Assembly (NCBI GenBank): GCA_036557185.1
Contig: DATBHZ010000087.1
Location: forward strand, 1 to 42,199
Reading direction: 5' to 3'
Length of the DNA: 42,199 nt
Origin: DATBHZ01 sp036557185
GTDB lineage: Bacteria; Actinomycetota; Acidimicrobiia; IMCC26256; JAENVU01
Under the pieces are notes generated by a model. The model was given only the letters and a program-made list of their open reading frames with translations, did no database searches and was not told where the DNA came from. Below are positions 32,208 through 40,057 of this stretch, piece by piece. Both the position numbers and the translations under genes were made by a program. Position 1 is the stretch's first letter; every line of letters begins with the position of its first letter.

Positions 32208-32933
32208 GTGAACGACGCCGCGAGCGCTTCCCGGAACAGGCCGAGGGTCGTCATCACCGGCACGGGCAGAGCCGGTACCACGCTGCTCGTTCAGGTCCTC
32301 ACGGATCTCGGCCTCGACACCGGCTTCACCGCCGACGCGAAGGCAGATCCGCAATCACGCGGAGGGCTCGAGAAGAGCATCACGGATCCGTCCGCTCCGT
32401 GGATCGTCAAGAGCCCGTCGCTGAGCACCCAGCTCGCGTCGCTGCTCGAGCAGCAGCAGGTCGCGGTCGAGCACGTCATCATCCCGATCCGCGACCTCGA
32501 CGTCGCTGCCGCGAGCCGGGTACGGACGACCGGCTACGGGACGAACCTGCGAACGACGGGAGGACTCCTCGGCACGCCGAGGGCGACTCGTCAGCGGGCG
32601 GCGTTGGCAGCTGCCGAGTACGAGCTCTTCTACACGATCGCCCGATTCGACCTGCCGCACACCCTGCTCTACTTCCCGCGCTTCGCGCGGGACTGGGAGT
32701 ACACCTACCGCAAGCTGTCGTTCCTCGCGCCGGAGCTCCCTCGAGAACGGTGGAAGGCAGCTGTCGAGCAGCGGTACCAACCCACGATGCTCCACGAAGA
32801 GCCTCTGTCCGCGCGCGAGCGCGCCATGGCGCTGGCAGGAACCCTCTACCAGCGCGGCATAGCGTCGCCCACACGCGCGGCGCGGCGTGTCATCCGAGGT
32901 CAGTCCGCGCGCTCGAGCCCGAAGTCTCCATAG
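32208..32933 (+). CDS. P-loop sulfotransferase-like protein (family D, copy 2)
   Basis: The 241-residue protein starts with GTG behind GGGGGAA. P-loop GTGRAGTT (18-25), HVIIPIRDLDVAAASRV and LPHTLLYFPRFARDWEYTYRK all match copy 1 at 30468 in sequence and order, so the two are recent paralogues on opposite strands flanking the B2 glycosyltransferase gene. The Arg-rich C-terminus is short. Function as for copy 1: probable sulfotransferase, unproven. It converges on the GT4 gene with a 7-base gap. Confidence 0.73.
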   Translation: MNDAASASRNRPRVVITGTGRAGTTLLVQVLTDLGLDTGFTADAKADPQSRGGLEKSITDPSAPWIVKSPSLSTQLASLLEQQQVAVEHVIIPIRDLDVAAASRVRTTGYGTNLRTTGGLLGTPRATRQRAALAAAEYELFYTIARFDLPHTLLYFPRFARDWEYTYRKLSFLAPELPRERWKAAVEQRYQPTMLHEEPLSARERAMALAGTLYQRGIASPTRAARRVIRGQSARSSPKSP

Positions 32934-32940
32934 CCGCCTT

Positions 32941-34062
32941 TCAGCGGCCTGCGTCCACTGCTTGCCGGTACACCTCGCGCAGCGCCGCGCCGACGCGCTC
33001 GGGGGCCTGCCGGATCGCGATCTCGCGCGCCCCGTCCGCCGCGCGCTGCCAGGCCTCCGCATCGCGGAACGCAGCATCGATCGCAGCCGCGAGCTCGGAC
33101 GCTGACCCGGGAGGGACGACCCAGCCCGCGCCGGTCTCCTCGATCCCTGCCCGCAACGCGCCGACGTCGGACGCGACTGCCGGCAAGTGGTTTCCGAACG
33201 CGTCGTGCAGGACGCCGCTCGTCGAGCTGAACGCGGTGTAGGGCAGCACCGCGAGATCGGCAGCCCGGAAGAGCTCCGCCTTCCGTTCGGGCGTGATCCA
33301 GCCGACCTCGGCCGTGAGGTTCGGGCAGCGCTCGGCCGCGGCCACGACCGCGCGCTCCAGATCATCGTCACCCCTGCCGGCGATGTGGAACTGCACGCCC
33401 GTCTCGGGGCCGAGCCGTGCGACCGCATCCAGCAGCACCTCGACACCCTTGTTGCCCCGGAGCGTGCCGAAGAACAGGACTCGGTGCGCAGCCGACAGCG
33501 TCCTGCGGTCCCCGGCGTCGCGAAATGGCGAGACCCAGTGCGGGACGACGTGGACACGCGCCGGATCGACGTCGAACCGCGCCATCAGCTCGGCGCCGAC
33601 GTCTTGGTGATGCACGACGATGGTCCCGGCGACGCGATAGAGCATCGCGAGCGCCTGGTGCTGGATGCCGCTCGGCATCCGTGAGCGATGAGGCAGCACG
33701 TCGTGCACGGTCGTCACGAGGTTGGTGCGACGCGCGATGCGCGAGAGCCCCACGATGTCGGTGTACTGGTTCACGAAAGCAACGTGACAGACGTCGAACC
33801 CCCCGCCCGCGACACGTCTGCTGCGGACCCGAGCACGCGCCTGGTAGGTGTGTGCGCGCGACAGGATCCAGGAGATGCTCCCTTCACGGACTGGGCGCAC
33901 CTCGGGCAGCTCGGGGAGCGCCGTGACGCGTTCTGTACGCAGGAACGGCGCTCCGGGCCGGTCGAGCGCGGAGACCGTGAGGGTGTCGTCCGGCCCAGGT
34001 GTCGCGAGCGCCAGCGCGATGTCCTCTTCGCGCGCAAAGGGCCAATACCAGTAGATCCGCAT
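32941..34062 (-). CDS. GT4-like glycosyltransferase
   Basis: The 373-residue protein starts at MRIYWYWPF, the typical first strand of a GT-B enzyme; the longer frame is rejected. The C-terminal half has VLFFGTLRGNKGVEVLLDA, AELFRAADLAVLPYT and a donor-site stretch FSSTSGVLHDAFGNHLPAVA. In that stretch an Asp/His pair replaces the usual first Glu of the E-x7-E motif, so the donor contact may differ. No membrane helix. It should add a sugar to the glycan. A weak GAAG lies 4 bases before the ATG. Confidence 0.8.
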   Translation of the reverse strand: MRIYWYWPFAREEDIALALATPGPDDTLTVSALDRPGAPFLRTERVTALPELPEVRPVREGSISWILSRAHTYQARARVRSRRVAGGGFDVCHVAFVNQYTDIVGLSRIARRTNLVTTVHDVLPHRSRMPSGIQHQALAMLYRVAGTIVVHHQDVGAELMARFDVDPARVHVVPHWVSPFRDAGDRRTLSAAHRVLFFGTLRGNKGVEVLLDAVARLGPETGVQFHIAGRGDDDLERAVVAAAERCPNLTAEVGWITPERKAELFRAADLAVLPYTAFSSTSGVLHDAFGNHLPAVASDVGALRAGIEETGAGWVVPPGSASELAAAIDAAFRDAEAWQRAADGAREIAIRQAPERVGAALREVYRQAVDAGR

Positions 34063-34138
34063 TGCTTCGCGCTCACGCCTCGGCGACCGGAGCGGCGAGC
34101 GTACCCAACCGCAAGGCCCGGCGACTGCGGCGCGGCGG

Positions 34139-34144
34139 TAACGT
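34139..34144 (+). promoter_or_regulatory. -10 element of a probable leaderless sulfotransferase transcript
   Basis: TAACGT ends 6 bases before the ATG at 34151. No RBS is visible, consistent with a transcript starting at or next to the start codon of the first gene of the 34151-38586 operon. Confidence 0.35.
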
Positions 34145-34150
34145 TTTCCG

Positions 34151-35077
34151 ATGGGTCGCGTGCTCTTGGCGGGGGTGCCGAGATCGGGGACGTCGTGGAC
34201 GGGCGCGGCGCTCGGCAAGACGGCGGGTACCACCTACGTCGACGAGCCGGACGGGTTCCGCGGCGCTTACGCGCTCAAGGTCATGCTCCATCGGGGTGAG
34301 AACCCCGAGCTCGCGCCCGGCACGCCTGCCATCGACTACGAACGGCTCTGGATGAGCGCGTTCGCAGGCGGCGCAATGCCCCATGACGTGTTGGGGAGGC
34401 TCGGCAGCTTCGCCTACAAGCGCGCCAGTGTCGCGTCGCGGCGCGCTGCACGCGCCGGAGGCCGGATGGACCCGTGGGTGCGCCTCGCGGTGAGAGCGGC
34501 ACGCCCGCAGGTCGCTGTGCCGGGGAGCCGGCATGTCCTGGTGAAATCGGTGCAGTGCGCCCGGTCGATCGAGTGGATCGACGAGCACTTCGCGCCTCAG
34601 GTCGTCGTGCTCCGGCGGAACCCGCTGAACACGGTCGCCAGCTGGCGCGACCTCGAGTTCGTCCGCAACCAGCGCGAGACGGCCGATCTGGTGCGCTACG
34701 CGAAGCGGGTGTGGAACGTCGGCCCTCCCGACGAAAGCGATCAGCTCGCGCTCCAGGCGTTCATCGTCGGGGTCCTGAGCACCGCGCTCCACGAGGCCGC
34801 CCGCCGTCACCCGAGCTGGACGGTCGTCTCGCACGACGAGCTCTGCCTCGACGCGTGCACCCAACTTCGAGCTCTTGCCGAGGAGCTCGGGCTCGTCTGG
34901 ACCGACGAGGCGGACGAGTTCGTGCTCGCATCCGACCGGAGCGGCTCGGGCTATCTGATGAATCGCGTCACGAACGCGCAGCCCTATCGATGGCGCGACC
35001 GGCTGAGCAGCACCGAGGTCGACACGATCCGGCGCGTGCTCGACGCGTTCCCCGACGGGGCCACCGTCGGGCCCTGA
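34151..35077 (+). CDS. Sulfotransferase family protein
   Basis: The 308-residue protein has the PAPS loop VPRSGTS at residues 9-15 immediately at the N-terminus, as in bacterial sulfotransferases. A 3'-phosphate-binding stretch VVVLRRNPLNTVASW carries the Arg and Ser. Between lies HVLVKSVQCARSIEWI. The C-terminal region with RSGSGYLMNRVT, near the end, may bind the acceptor. It is the first gene of a unit followed by deacetylase, GT4, GNAT and WecA-like genes, so its product probably sulfates the same glycan. Start chosen at the ATG next to the P-loop. Confidence 0.85.
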   Translation: MGRVLLAGVPRSGTSWTGAALGKTAGTTYVDEPDGFRGAYALKVMLHRGENPELAPGTPAIDYERLWMSAFAGGAMPHDVLGRLGSFAYKRASVASRRAARAGGRMDPWVRLAVRAARPQVAVPGSRHVLVKSVQCARSIEWIDEHFAPQVVVLRRNPLNTVASWRDLEFVRNQRETADLVRYAKRVWNVGPPDESDQLALQAFIVGVLSTALHEAARRHPSWTVVSHDELCLDACTQLRALAEELGLVWTDEADEFVLASDRSGSGYLMNRVTNAQPYRWRDRLSSTEVDTIRRVLDAFPDGATVGP

Positions 35078-35094
35078 GGCACGACGGGGAAGTG

Positions 35095-35907
35095 GTGAAG
35101 GCACGAATCGCCGAGGCGCTCAAGCAGTCGGCAGGCGCCGTGGACCGGCTCCGGCCTCCCGAGCCGGGCGCGGTCGTTCTCATCTACCACCGGGTCGGGC
35201 GCAGCTCGACGCTCGAGGTCGATCTGCCGACCGCGCTCTTCGAGGAGCAGATGGCGTACCTCTCCCAGAGCGGGCGGGTCGTGTCGATCGACACGGCGCT
35301 CGACGCGCTCGCCGCAGCGGACCCTCCCGAGCGCGACCCGATCGTCGTCACGTTCGACGACGGCACGGCGGACTTCGTTGACGTAGCGATGCCGATCCTG
35401 GAACGGCACCGGATCCCCGTCACCCTCTACGTCGCCACCGACTTCGTCGATCGCGCCATCCCCTTCCCCGCGGAGGGCACGCCGTTGTCCTGGAAGGCGC
35501 TGCGCGATGCGCAGACGACGGGTCTGGTGACGACGGGCTCGCACACCCACACCCATGCTCTCCTCGACCGCCTCACGACCGCCGCGATCGACGAGGAGCT
35601 GGATCGGTCGAACGACCTGATTGCCGACCAGCTCGGGACGGCACCGACGCACTTCGCGTATCCGAAGGCCGTCGCCGGCTCCGCGGCGGCCGACACAGCG
35701 GTGCGCCGTCGTTACCGCTCCGCCGCGCTCGCCGGGACTCGGCCCAACCCGTACGGGCGCACCGACCCCTACCGCCTCGCACGCTCCCCGGTACAGCTCG
35801 GTGACGGCATGCGATGGTTCCGAGCGAAGGCTGCCGGGGGCATGCGACTCGAGGACGACGTGCGCTCGGTGGCGAACCGCTGGCGCTACCGGGGAAGCAC
35901 GCAATGA
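35095..35907 (+). CDS. Polysaccharide deacetylase (NodB homology domain)
   Basis: The 270-residue protein starts at a GTG after GGGGA; a GTG one codon earlier is the alternative. The catalytic motifs of carbohydrate esterase family 4 are present: TFDDG (86-90, with the base and metal Asp at 88-89) and HTHTH (150-154, metal His). IYHRV near residue 30 marks the start of the domain. It removes an acetyl group from an N-acetylated sugar, freeing an amine. No signal peptide is visible, so it would act in the cytoplasm on an intermediate. The next gene overlaps its stop by ATGA. The free amine it makes could be a target for N-sulfation or N-acylation (inference). Confidence 0.88.
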   Translation: MKARIAEALKQSAGAVDRLRPPEPGAVVLIYHRVGRSSTLEVDLPTALFEEQMAYLSQSGRVVSIDTALDALAAADPPERDPIVVTFDDGTADFVDVAMPILERHRIPVTLYVATDFVDRAIPFPAEGTPLSWKALRDAQTTGLVTTGSHTHTHALLDRLTTAAIDEELDRSNDLIADQLGTAPTHFAYPKAVAGSAAADTAVRRRYRSAALAGTRPNPYGRTDPYRLARSPVQLGDGMRWFRAKAAGGMRLEDDVRSVANRWRYRGSTQ

Positions 35908-37070
35908 GCCGCCGCCGGCTCGTCCATGTCACGACCACGGATATGAGCCTCGAGCTGCTGCTCGGACCGCAGCTCAGCGCCTTCCGCGACGCCGGTTACG
36001 AAGTGATCGGCGCGTCCGCCCCGGGCCGGTACCTCGAGGCGTTGGAGGCTCGAGGTGTCCGCCACTACCCGTTGCGCGGCGCGACTCGCGCGATGGCACC
36101 GCGCCGGGACGCCCGCGCGCTCTTGGAGCTGCGCAGTCTCTTCCGCGATCTCCGGCCTGACATCGTGCACACGCACAACCCGAAGCCCGGCGTCTACGGC
36201 AGGCTCGCGGCCCGCGCGGCCGGCGTCCCGTGCGTCGTCAACACGATCCACGGGCTCTACGCCCTCCCGGAGGACCCGCTGTCGAAGCGGGCGCTGCTGT
36301 ATTCGCTCGAACGGATCGCGGCCGCGTGCTCCGACGCGGAGCTCGTCCAGAACCCCGAGGACATCCCCACGTTGCGCCGGCTCGGCATCTCCAACGAGAA
36401 GATCTCGTTCCTCGGGAACGGCATCGACCTCGAGGCATTCGATCCCGAGCGGCTCGGCCGGCGCCGTGCCGAGCTGCGCGCGCAGCTCGGCGTAACGGAC
36501 GATGACGTCGTCTGCGGGGCGGTCGGCCGTCTCGTGTGGGAGAAGGGCTACCGCGAGCTGTTCGACGCCGCCGCCTCACTGCGAGATCACCGTCGCCTGA
36601 AGCTCGTCGTGGTCGGAGGGCTCGATCCGGACAAGGACGACGGCGTCACCGAGCGGGATCTCCACGAAGCCGCGCAGCGCGCCGATATCGCGTTCCTCGG
36701 TCTGCGAGACGACGTCGCCGAGCTGTACGCAGCGATGGACATCTACGTGCTGGCTTCACACCGCGAGGGGTTCCCGCGGTCTGCGATGGAAGCTGCGGCC
36801 ATGGGTCTGCCGATCGTCGCAACCAACGTGCGCGGGTGTCGCCAGGTCGTAGACGACGGCGTCAACGGCAGGCTGGTGACCGTCCGCGACCCGGCTTCGC
36901 TCGCGAGAGCGATGCTCGAGCTCACCACGGACGACGAGACGCGCACCGCCATGGGCAAAGCGTCGATCGTCAAGGCTCGCCGGGAGTTCGATCAGCGGCG
37001 CCAGATCGACGTGACGCTCGGCGTCTACGAGCGGCTCACGCGGCCGGCGCCGAGTGCCGGCGAGTCATGA
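35904..37070 (+). CDS. GT4 glycosyltransferase
   Basis: The 388-residue protein starts at MSRRRLVHV in an ATGA overlap with the deacetylase stop. It has the GT-B fold with IVHTHNPKPGVYGR (about 88-100) and VVNTIHGLY in the acceptor half. The donor half shows VGRLVWEKGYRELFDA and the E-x7-E motif EGFPRSAME (Glu288, Glu296). This motif set is common in WbpX/CapM-like enzymes that add the second sugar after a WecA-type priming step, which is encoded two genes downstream. It is cytoplasmic. Confidence 0.9.
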   Translation: MSRRRLVHVTTTDMSLELLLGPQLSAFRDAGYEVIGASAPGRYLEALEARGVRHYPLRGATRAMAPRRDARALLELRSLFRDLRPDIVHTHNPKPGVYGRLAARAAGVPCVVNTIHGLYALPEDPLSKRALLYSLERIAAACSDAELVQNPEDIPTLRRLGISNEKISFLGNGIDLEAFDPERLGRRRAELRAQLGVTDDDVVCGAVGRLVWEKGYRELFDAAASLRDHRRLKLVVVGGLDPDKDDGVTERDLHEAAQRADIAFLGLRDDVAELYAAMDIYVLASHREGFPRSAMEAAAMGLPIVATNVRGCRQVVDDGVNGRLVTVRDPASLARAMLELTTDDETRTAMGKASIVKARREFDQRRQIDVTLGVYERLTRPAPSAGES

Positions 37071-37648
37071 GCATCCGCTCCGCGCAGCGGAGCGACCTCC
37101 GGCAAGTGGCAGAGCTGCACGCGGACCGCATCAGCGAAGGGTTCCTGCCCACGCTCGGGATCCCGTTCCTCGAGCGTCTCTACAGGCGGGTCGCCGCGAG
37201 TGACGACGCATTCGTGTTCGTCGCCGACGACGGCGAGAGGGTTGCCGGCTTCTGCGCAGGGGCCGCCGACATCACGGCTCTGTACAAGCGCTTCCTGCTC
37301 CACGACGGGCTCGCAGCAGGCCTCCGGGCGGCGCCGAGGATCGTCCGCTCGCTTCCCCGGGTCATCGAGACGTTGCAGTACCCGTCCGGGGGTGACGATC
37401 TGCCGCGCGCCGAGATCCTCGCGGTTGCCGTCGCGGGCGAGGCAGGCGGCCGGGGGGTCGGGCGAGCGCTGCTGAGCGCCTCGACGCAGGCGTTCCTCGC
37501 GCTCGGCGTCCACGCCGCGAAGGTCGTGACCACTGCAGACAACGAGGCCGCGCTCGCGCTCTACACAGGCTGCGGCTTCACCACCGCCGCGACCGTGGTC
37601 GTGCACGGGGGTACGCAGAGCCGGGTGCTCGTATGGACGAACCGGTGA
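37067..37648 (+). CDS. GNAT acetyltransferase
   Basis: The 193-residue protein begins in an ATGA overlap with the GT4 stop. It has an N-terminal GNAT strand-helix with MSIRSAQRSDLRQVAEL, and the acetyl-CoA-binding loop GGRGVGRALL (about residues 126-135), matching the Q/RxxGxG/A motif. It ends with the typical NEAALALYTGCGF. It likely acetylates the amino group of a sugar or a glycan intermediate, using the same pathway as the neighbouring deacetylase and glycosyltransferase. Substrate not visible in the sequence. Confidence 0.88.
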   Translation: MSIRSAQRSDLRQVAELHADRISEGFLPTLGIPFLERLYRRVAASDDAFVFVADDGERVAGFCAGAADITALYKRFLLHDGLAAGLRAAPRIVRSLPRVIETLQYPSGGDDLPRAEILAVAVAGEAGGRGVGRALLSASTQAFLALGVHAAKVVTTADNEAALALYTGCGFTTAATVVVHGGTQSRVLVWTNR

Positions 37649-38586
37649 CCTTCGCGATAGCGCTCGCGGTCGCCGTTGTCACGACACCGATCGCCGCCTT
37701 GATCGCGCGTCGCATGGGAATCGTCGACCGACCCGGCGCGCTCAAGACGCATTCGACGCCGGTCGCGTACCTCGGTGGCGTTGCGCTCTTCCTCGCGGTG
37801 CTCATCGGGCCGATCAGCGCAGGCCGCGTCGAGCTGCTGCTGCCGCTCGGGGCTGCACTGGTGCTCGGGGTCGCGGATGACGTGCATCCTCTCCCGTCCG
37901 TCGTCCGACTCGGTGCGGAGATCTGCATCGGGGTGCTCTCCGCGTTCGTCGTCCCGGGACCCGTGCTGGTGCAGGTGGCGACCGGAGCCCTGGTCGTCGT
38001 CCTGCTGAACGCGGTGAACCTGATCGACGGGCAGGACGGCCTCGCGGCCGGTGTCGGTCTCGCCGCCGCGCTGGGCGCCGCGACGCTCGGTGGCGACGCC
38101 ACCGCCGTGGCCTTGGCGATCGCGGGAGGTGCGCTCGGGTTCCTCGTGTACAACCGGCCCCCTGCACGCATCTACTTGGGTGACGGTGGCTCGTACCTCC
38201 TCGGCACCGCGCTGGCGCTGCTCCCCTCGCTCGCAGGCGGCGCCCTCGATCGCTGGTCGGTGTGGTTCGCCATGCCGTTGCTGTTCGCGATGCCGCTGGC
38301 AGACACAGCGATCGCCGTCGTGCGGCGACTCCGGGCGCACCAGCCGCTGTTCGTCGGCGACCGCAGTCATGTCTATGACCAGCTCGTCGACAGGGGCTGG
38401 AGCGTCGCCGCATCGACCTCTGCGTGCGTCGCCGCGCAACTTGTCTTGACGGCAGGCGGCGCGGCCGGCGCCAGGCTGTCACCACCGTGGGCGCTCGCCT
38501 TGACCGTGGGCGGAGCCGCGGTTGTCGCCGCGGTGGCGGTCGGGGGCGGGTTCGTCGTGGCAGCGCGTGCAGAGGGTGCTCGCTGA
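37633..38586 (+). CDS. WecA/MraY-type phospho-N-acetylhexosamine transferase
   Basis: The 317-residue polytopic protein starts inside the GNAT gene (16-base overlap). It has about ten hydrophobic segments and the family's cytoplasmic motifs: ADDVHPL (Asp82, Asp83), NLIDGQDGL (Asp132, Asp135), and YLGDGGS (Asp184). The last loop reads DRSHVYDQ, where the common His-x-His-His is reduced to one His (246), an unusual variant. Such enzymes transfer a sugar phosphate (often GlcNAc-1-P) to undecaprenyl phosphate and so start the glycan. It is the last gene of the 34151-38586 unit. Exact sugar unknown. Confidence 0.9.
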   Translation: MDEPVTFAIALAVAVVTTPIAALIARRMGIVDRPGALKTHSTPVAYLGGVALFLAVLIGPISAGRVELLLPLGAALVLGVADDVHPLPSVVRLGAEICIGVLSAFVVPGPVLVQVATGALVVVLLNAVNLIDGQDGLAAGVGLAAALGAATLGGDATAVALAIAGGALGFLVYNRPPARIYLGDGGSYLLGTALALLPSLAGGALDRWSVWFAMPLLFAMPLADTAIAVVRRLRAHQPLFVGDRSHVYDQLVDRGWSVAASTSACVAAQLVLTAGGAAGARLSPPWALALTVGGAAVVAAVAVGGGFVVAARAEGAR

Positions 38587-38720
38587 GCCGTTCCGACGAA
38601 CCAACGGCCGAAGTCGCCCGAAGGCCACCAAAGGGGGGCTTTCACTCGTTTCGCTCGCGCGCCCGCGGACCCCGTCCGGACAGACTCGACGGACCCCGCT
38701 CCCTCTGGCAGACTGCGCCA

Positions 38721-38737
38721 GAACACTCAGCGTGTTC
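38721..38737. promoter_or_regulatory. Inverted repeat GAACAC-N5-GTGTTC, possible operator
   Basis: A perfect 6-bp inverted repeat with a 5-base spacer lies 105 bases before the Wzz-like gene. Its 17-base size suits a dimeric regulator site, but it could equally be a weak RNA hairpin. No regulator gene is encoded nearby. Confidence 0.35.
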
Positions 38738-38807
38738 CGGGAGGCGAGTGTGCCGGGCGGCCCGGGTTCCGGGGCGTCCGGGCGACAGGCCAAGAGGCGT
38801 CAGCGGG

Positions 38808-38826
38808 CCGGCGGCAGCCCCGCCGG
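38808..38826 (+). promoter_or_regulatory. Stem-loop next to the RBS of the Wzz-like gene
   Basis: CCGGCGG-CAGCC-CCGCCGG is a perfect 7-bp stem that ends 3 bases before the AAGGGG ribosome binding site. It may limit access to the RBS or stabilise the mRNA. Confidence 0.35.
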
Positions 38827-38841
38827 GCGAAGGGGTTGGGC

Positions 38842-39936
38842 ATGGAGCAGGGCACGCGCTCATACGGCGCTCTCACGCGCAAGTTCTGGTACATCGTCGT
38901 CATCCTGGTCATTGCGGGATGCCTGATCGGCTGGGCCACGACACCGAGCAGCTCGAGCAGCTCGAGCGGGACCAACTCCTCGCTCACGGTCTCGAAGGCC
39001 TCCAATACGCAGCTCGTCAGCCGCGGGACCGACGCGAGGCGCGTGGCAATGTTGGCCACGACCGGTCCGGTGCCGGCGGCCGTCGCCGCTGACCTCTCCG
39101 GGACGTTCGCCGCCACCAAGCAGACGGTGAGCGGGAGCTCCAACAACGAGCGCACCAACTCCTCCACGGCCAACGTCGGCAGCCGTGCGAAGAGGGCTCC
39201 GTCTCCCAGCCAGGCCGATGCAGCAGCGAAGCCTGCAGCGGGCTCGCATTCCATCTCCTACCTGTACGGAAATCACGCCGTCACGGTCTCGGCGTTCGCC
39301 GTCCCCGCGACGCGCTCCGTGCGCATCACCGCTCAGAGCAAGAGCCGTTCAGAGGCCATCCGCGTGGCGAACCTGGTGGCATCCGAGCTCAAGACCGCCG
39401 TCTCGAAGGCCGGGGTGCTGCCGGATGCGCACCTCGCGAGCCTGACCGCACGGCGAGCCGCGGCGGCTGCGACGGCAAAGGGCGTGGCAACGACCATCGC
39501 GACCGAGACCGCGGCCGGCGCGAAGCCGGGCGCGCTGCGAGCGCTCGAGAACCGCCGCGACCGGGCAGCTGAGACCACGACCCGTCTCGACGCGCAGATC
39601 TCCGCCTACACCGGAACCCCCAACGGTGCGAAGCTCACGACGCTCCAGCCTGCGACCAGCAATCAGGTCGACGTGGTCACGTACCGCCCGTCGAGCAACT
39701 CCAACTTCGACCACTCGCCGTCGGCTCCCTTGCGGATCGCCATCGGTGGGCTGCTCGGCCTGCTCGCGGGGCTCGGGATCATCGCCCTCATGCACATGTT
39801 CAGCAGCCCGCGCGAGCGGGCCCGCCGCGGCGACACCACCGTCGACCTCCGCGACGCCGACGGAGCCCCTGCACCCGCGACGGCGGTGGCAGGCGACGGC
39901 GGCCGGACCCCGGACGGCGGAGCCGCTCCCGCCTAG
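38842..39936 (+). CDS. Wzz-like chain-length protein without kinase domain
   Basis: The 364-residue protein starts at MEQGTRS behind AAGGGG; the TTG two codons earlier is less likely. TM1 (about 15-32, YIVVILVIAGCLIGWATTP) resembles the N-terminus of the BY-kinase fusion, and TM2 (about 291-312, IGGLLGLLAGLGIIALM) is near the C-terminus. The Ser/Asn/Ala-rich part between would be extracytoplasmic, with a helical, Ala-rich stalk. The ~50 residues after TM2 are charged and lack Walker motifs, so it cannot phosphorylate tyrosine. It is probably a second regulator of glycan length or assembly, perhaps partnered by the BY-kinase at 10162. Function by topology and context only. Confidence 0.75.
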   Translation: MEQGTRSYGALTRKFWYIVVILVIAGCLIGWATTPSSSSSSSGTNSSLTVSKASNTQLVSRGTDARRVAMLATTGPVPAAVAADLSGTFAATKQTVSGSSNNERTNSSTANVGSRAKRAPSPSQADAAAKPAAGSHSISYLYGNHAVTVSAFAVPATRSVRITAQSKSRSEAIRVANLVASELKTAVSKAGVLPDAHLASLTARRAAAAATAKGVATTIATETAAGAKPGALRALENRRDRAAETTTRLDAQISAYTGTPNGAKLTTLQPATSNQVDVVTYRPSSNSNFDHSPSAPLRIAIGGLLGLLAGLGIIALMHMFSSPRERARRGDTTVDLRDADGAPAPATAVAGDGGRTPDGGAAPA

Positions 39937-39964
39937 CGGGGAACACGGAACGCCTTACGCACCT

Positions 39965-40016
39965 CGACTTTCTTGCACTTGCCGTTGCCCTACCGACGGT
40001 TTCTGCAAGAAAGTCG
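39965..40016. terminator. Bidirectional terminator, long inverted repeat
   Basis: CGACTTTCTTGCA (39965-39977) and TGCAAGAAAGTCG (40004-40016) are perfect 13-base inverted arms around a 26-base loop that holds a further CCGT/ACGG pairing. It lies between the convergent stop codons of the Wzz-like gene (39936) and the membrane-protein gene (40058), the classic place for a two-way terminator. It is markedly less GC-rich than its surroundings. Confidence 0.6.
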
Positions 40017-40057
40017 CAGACGAGCGGGATCCGCGACCGCCGAGCCGCGGTCGGTGC

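Larger units (their letters stand above)
38587..38841. other. 255-base intergenic region upstream of the Wzz-like gene
   Basis: No gene is supported here. It holds an inverted repeat GAACAC-N5-GTGTTC (38721-38737), a hairpin CCGGCGG/CCGCCGG (38808-38826) just upstream of the RBS, and AAGGGG (38830-38835) as RBS. A promoter is expected but no convincing hexamer pair was found. Confidence 0.6.
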
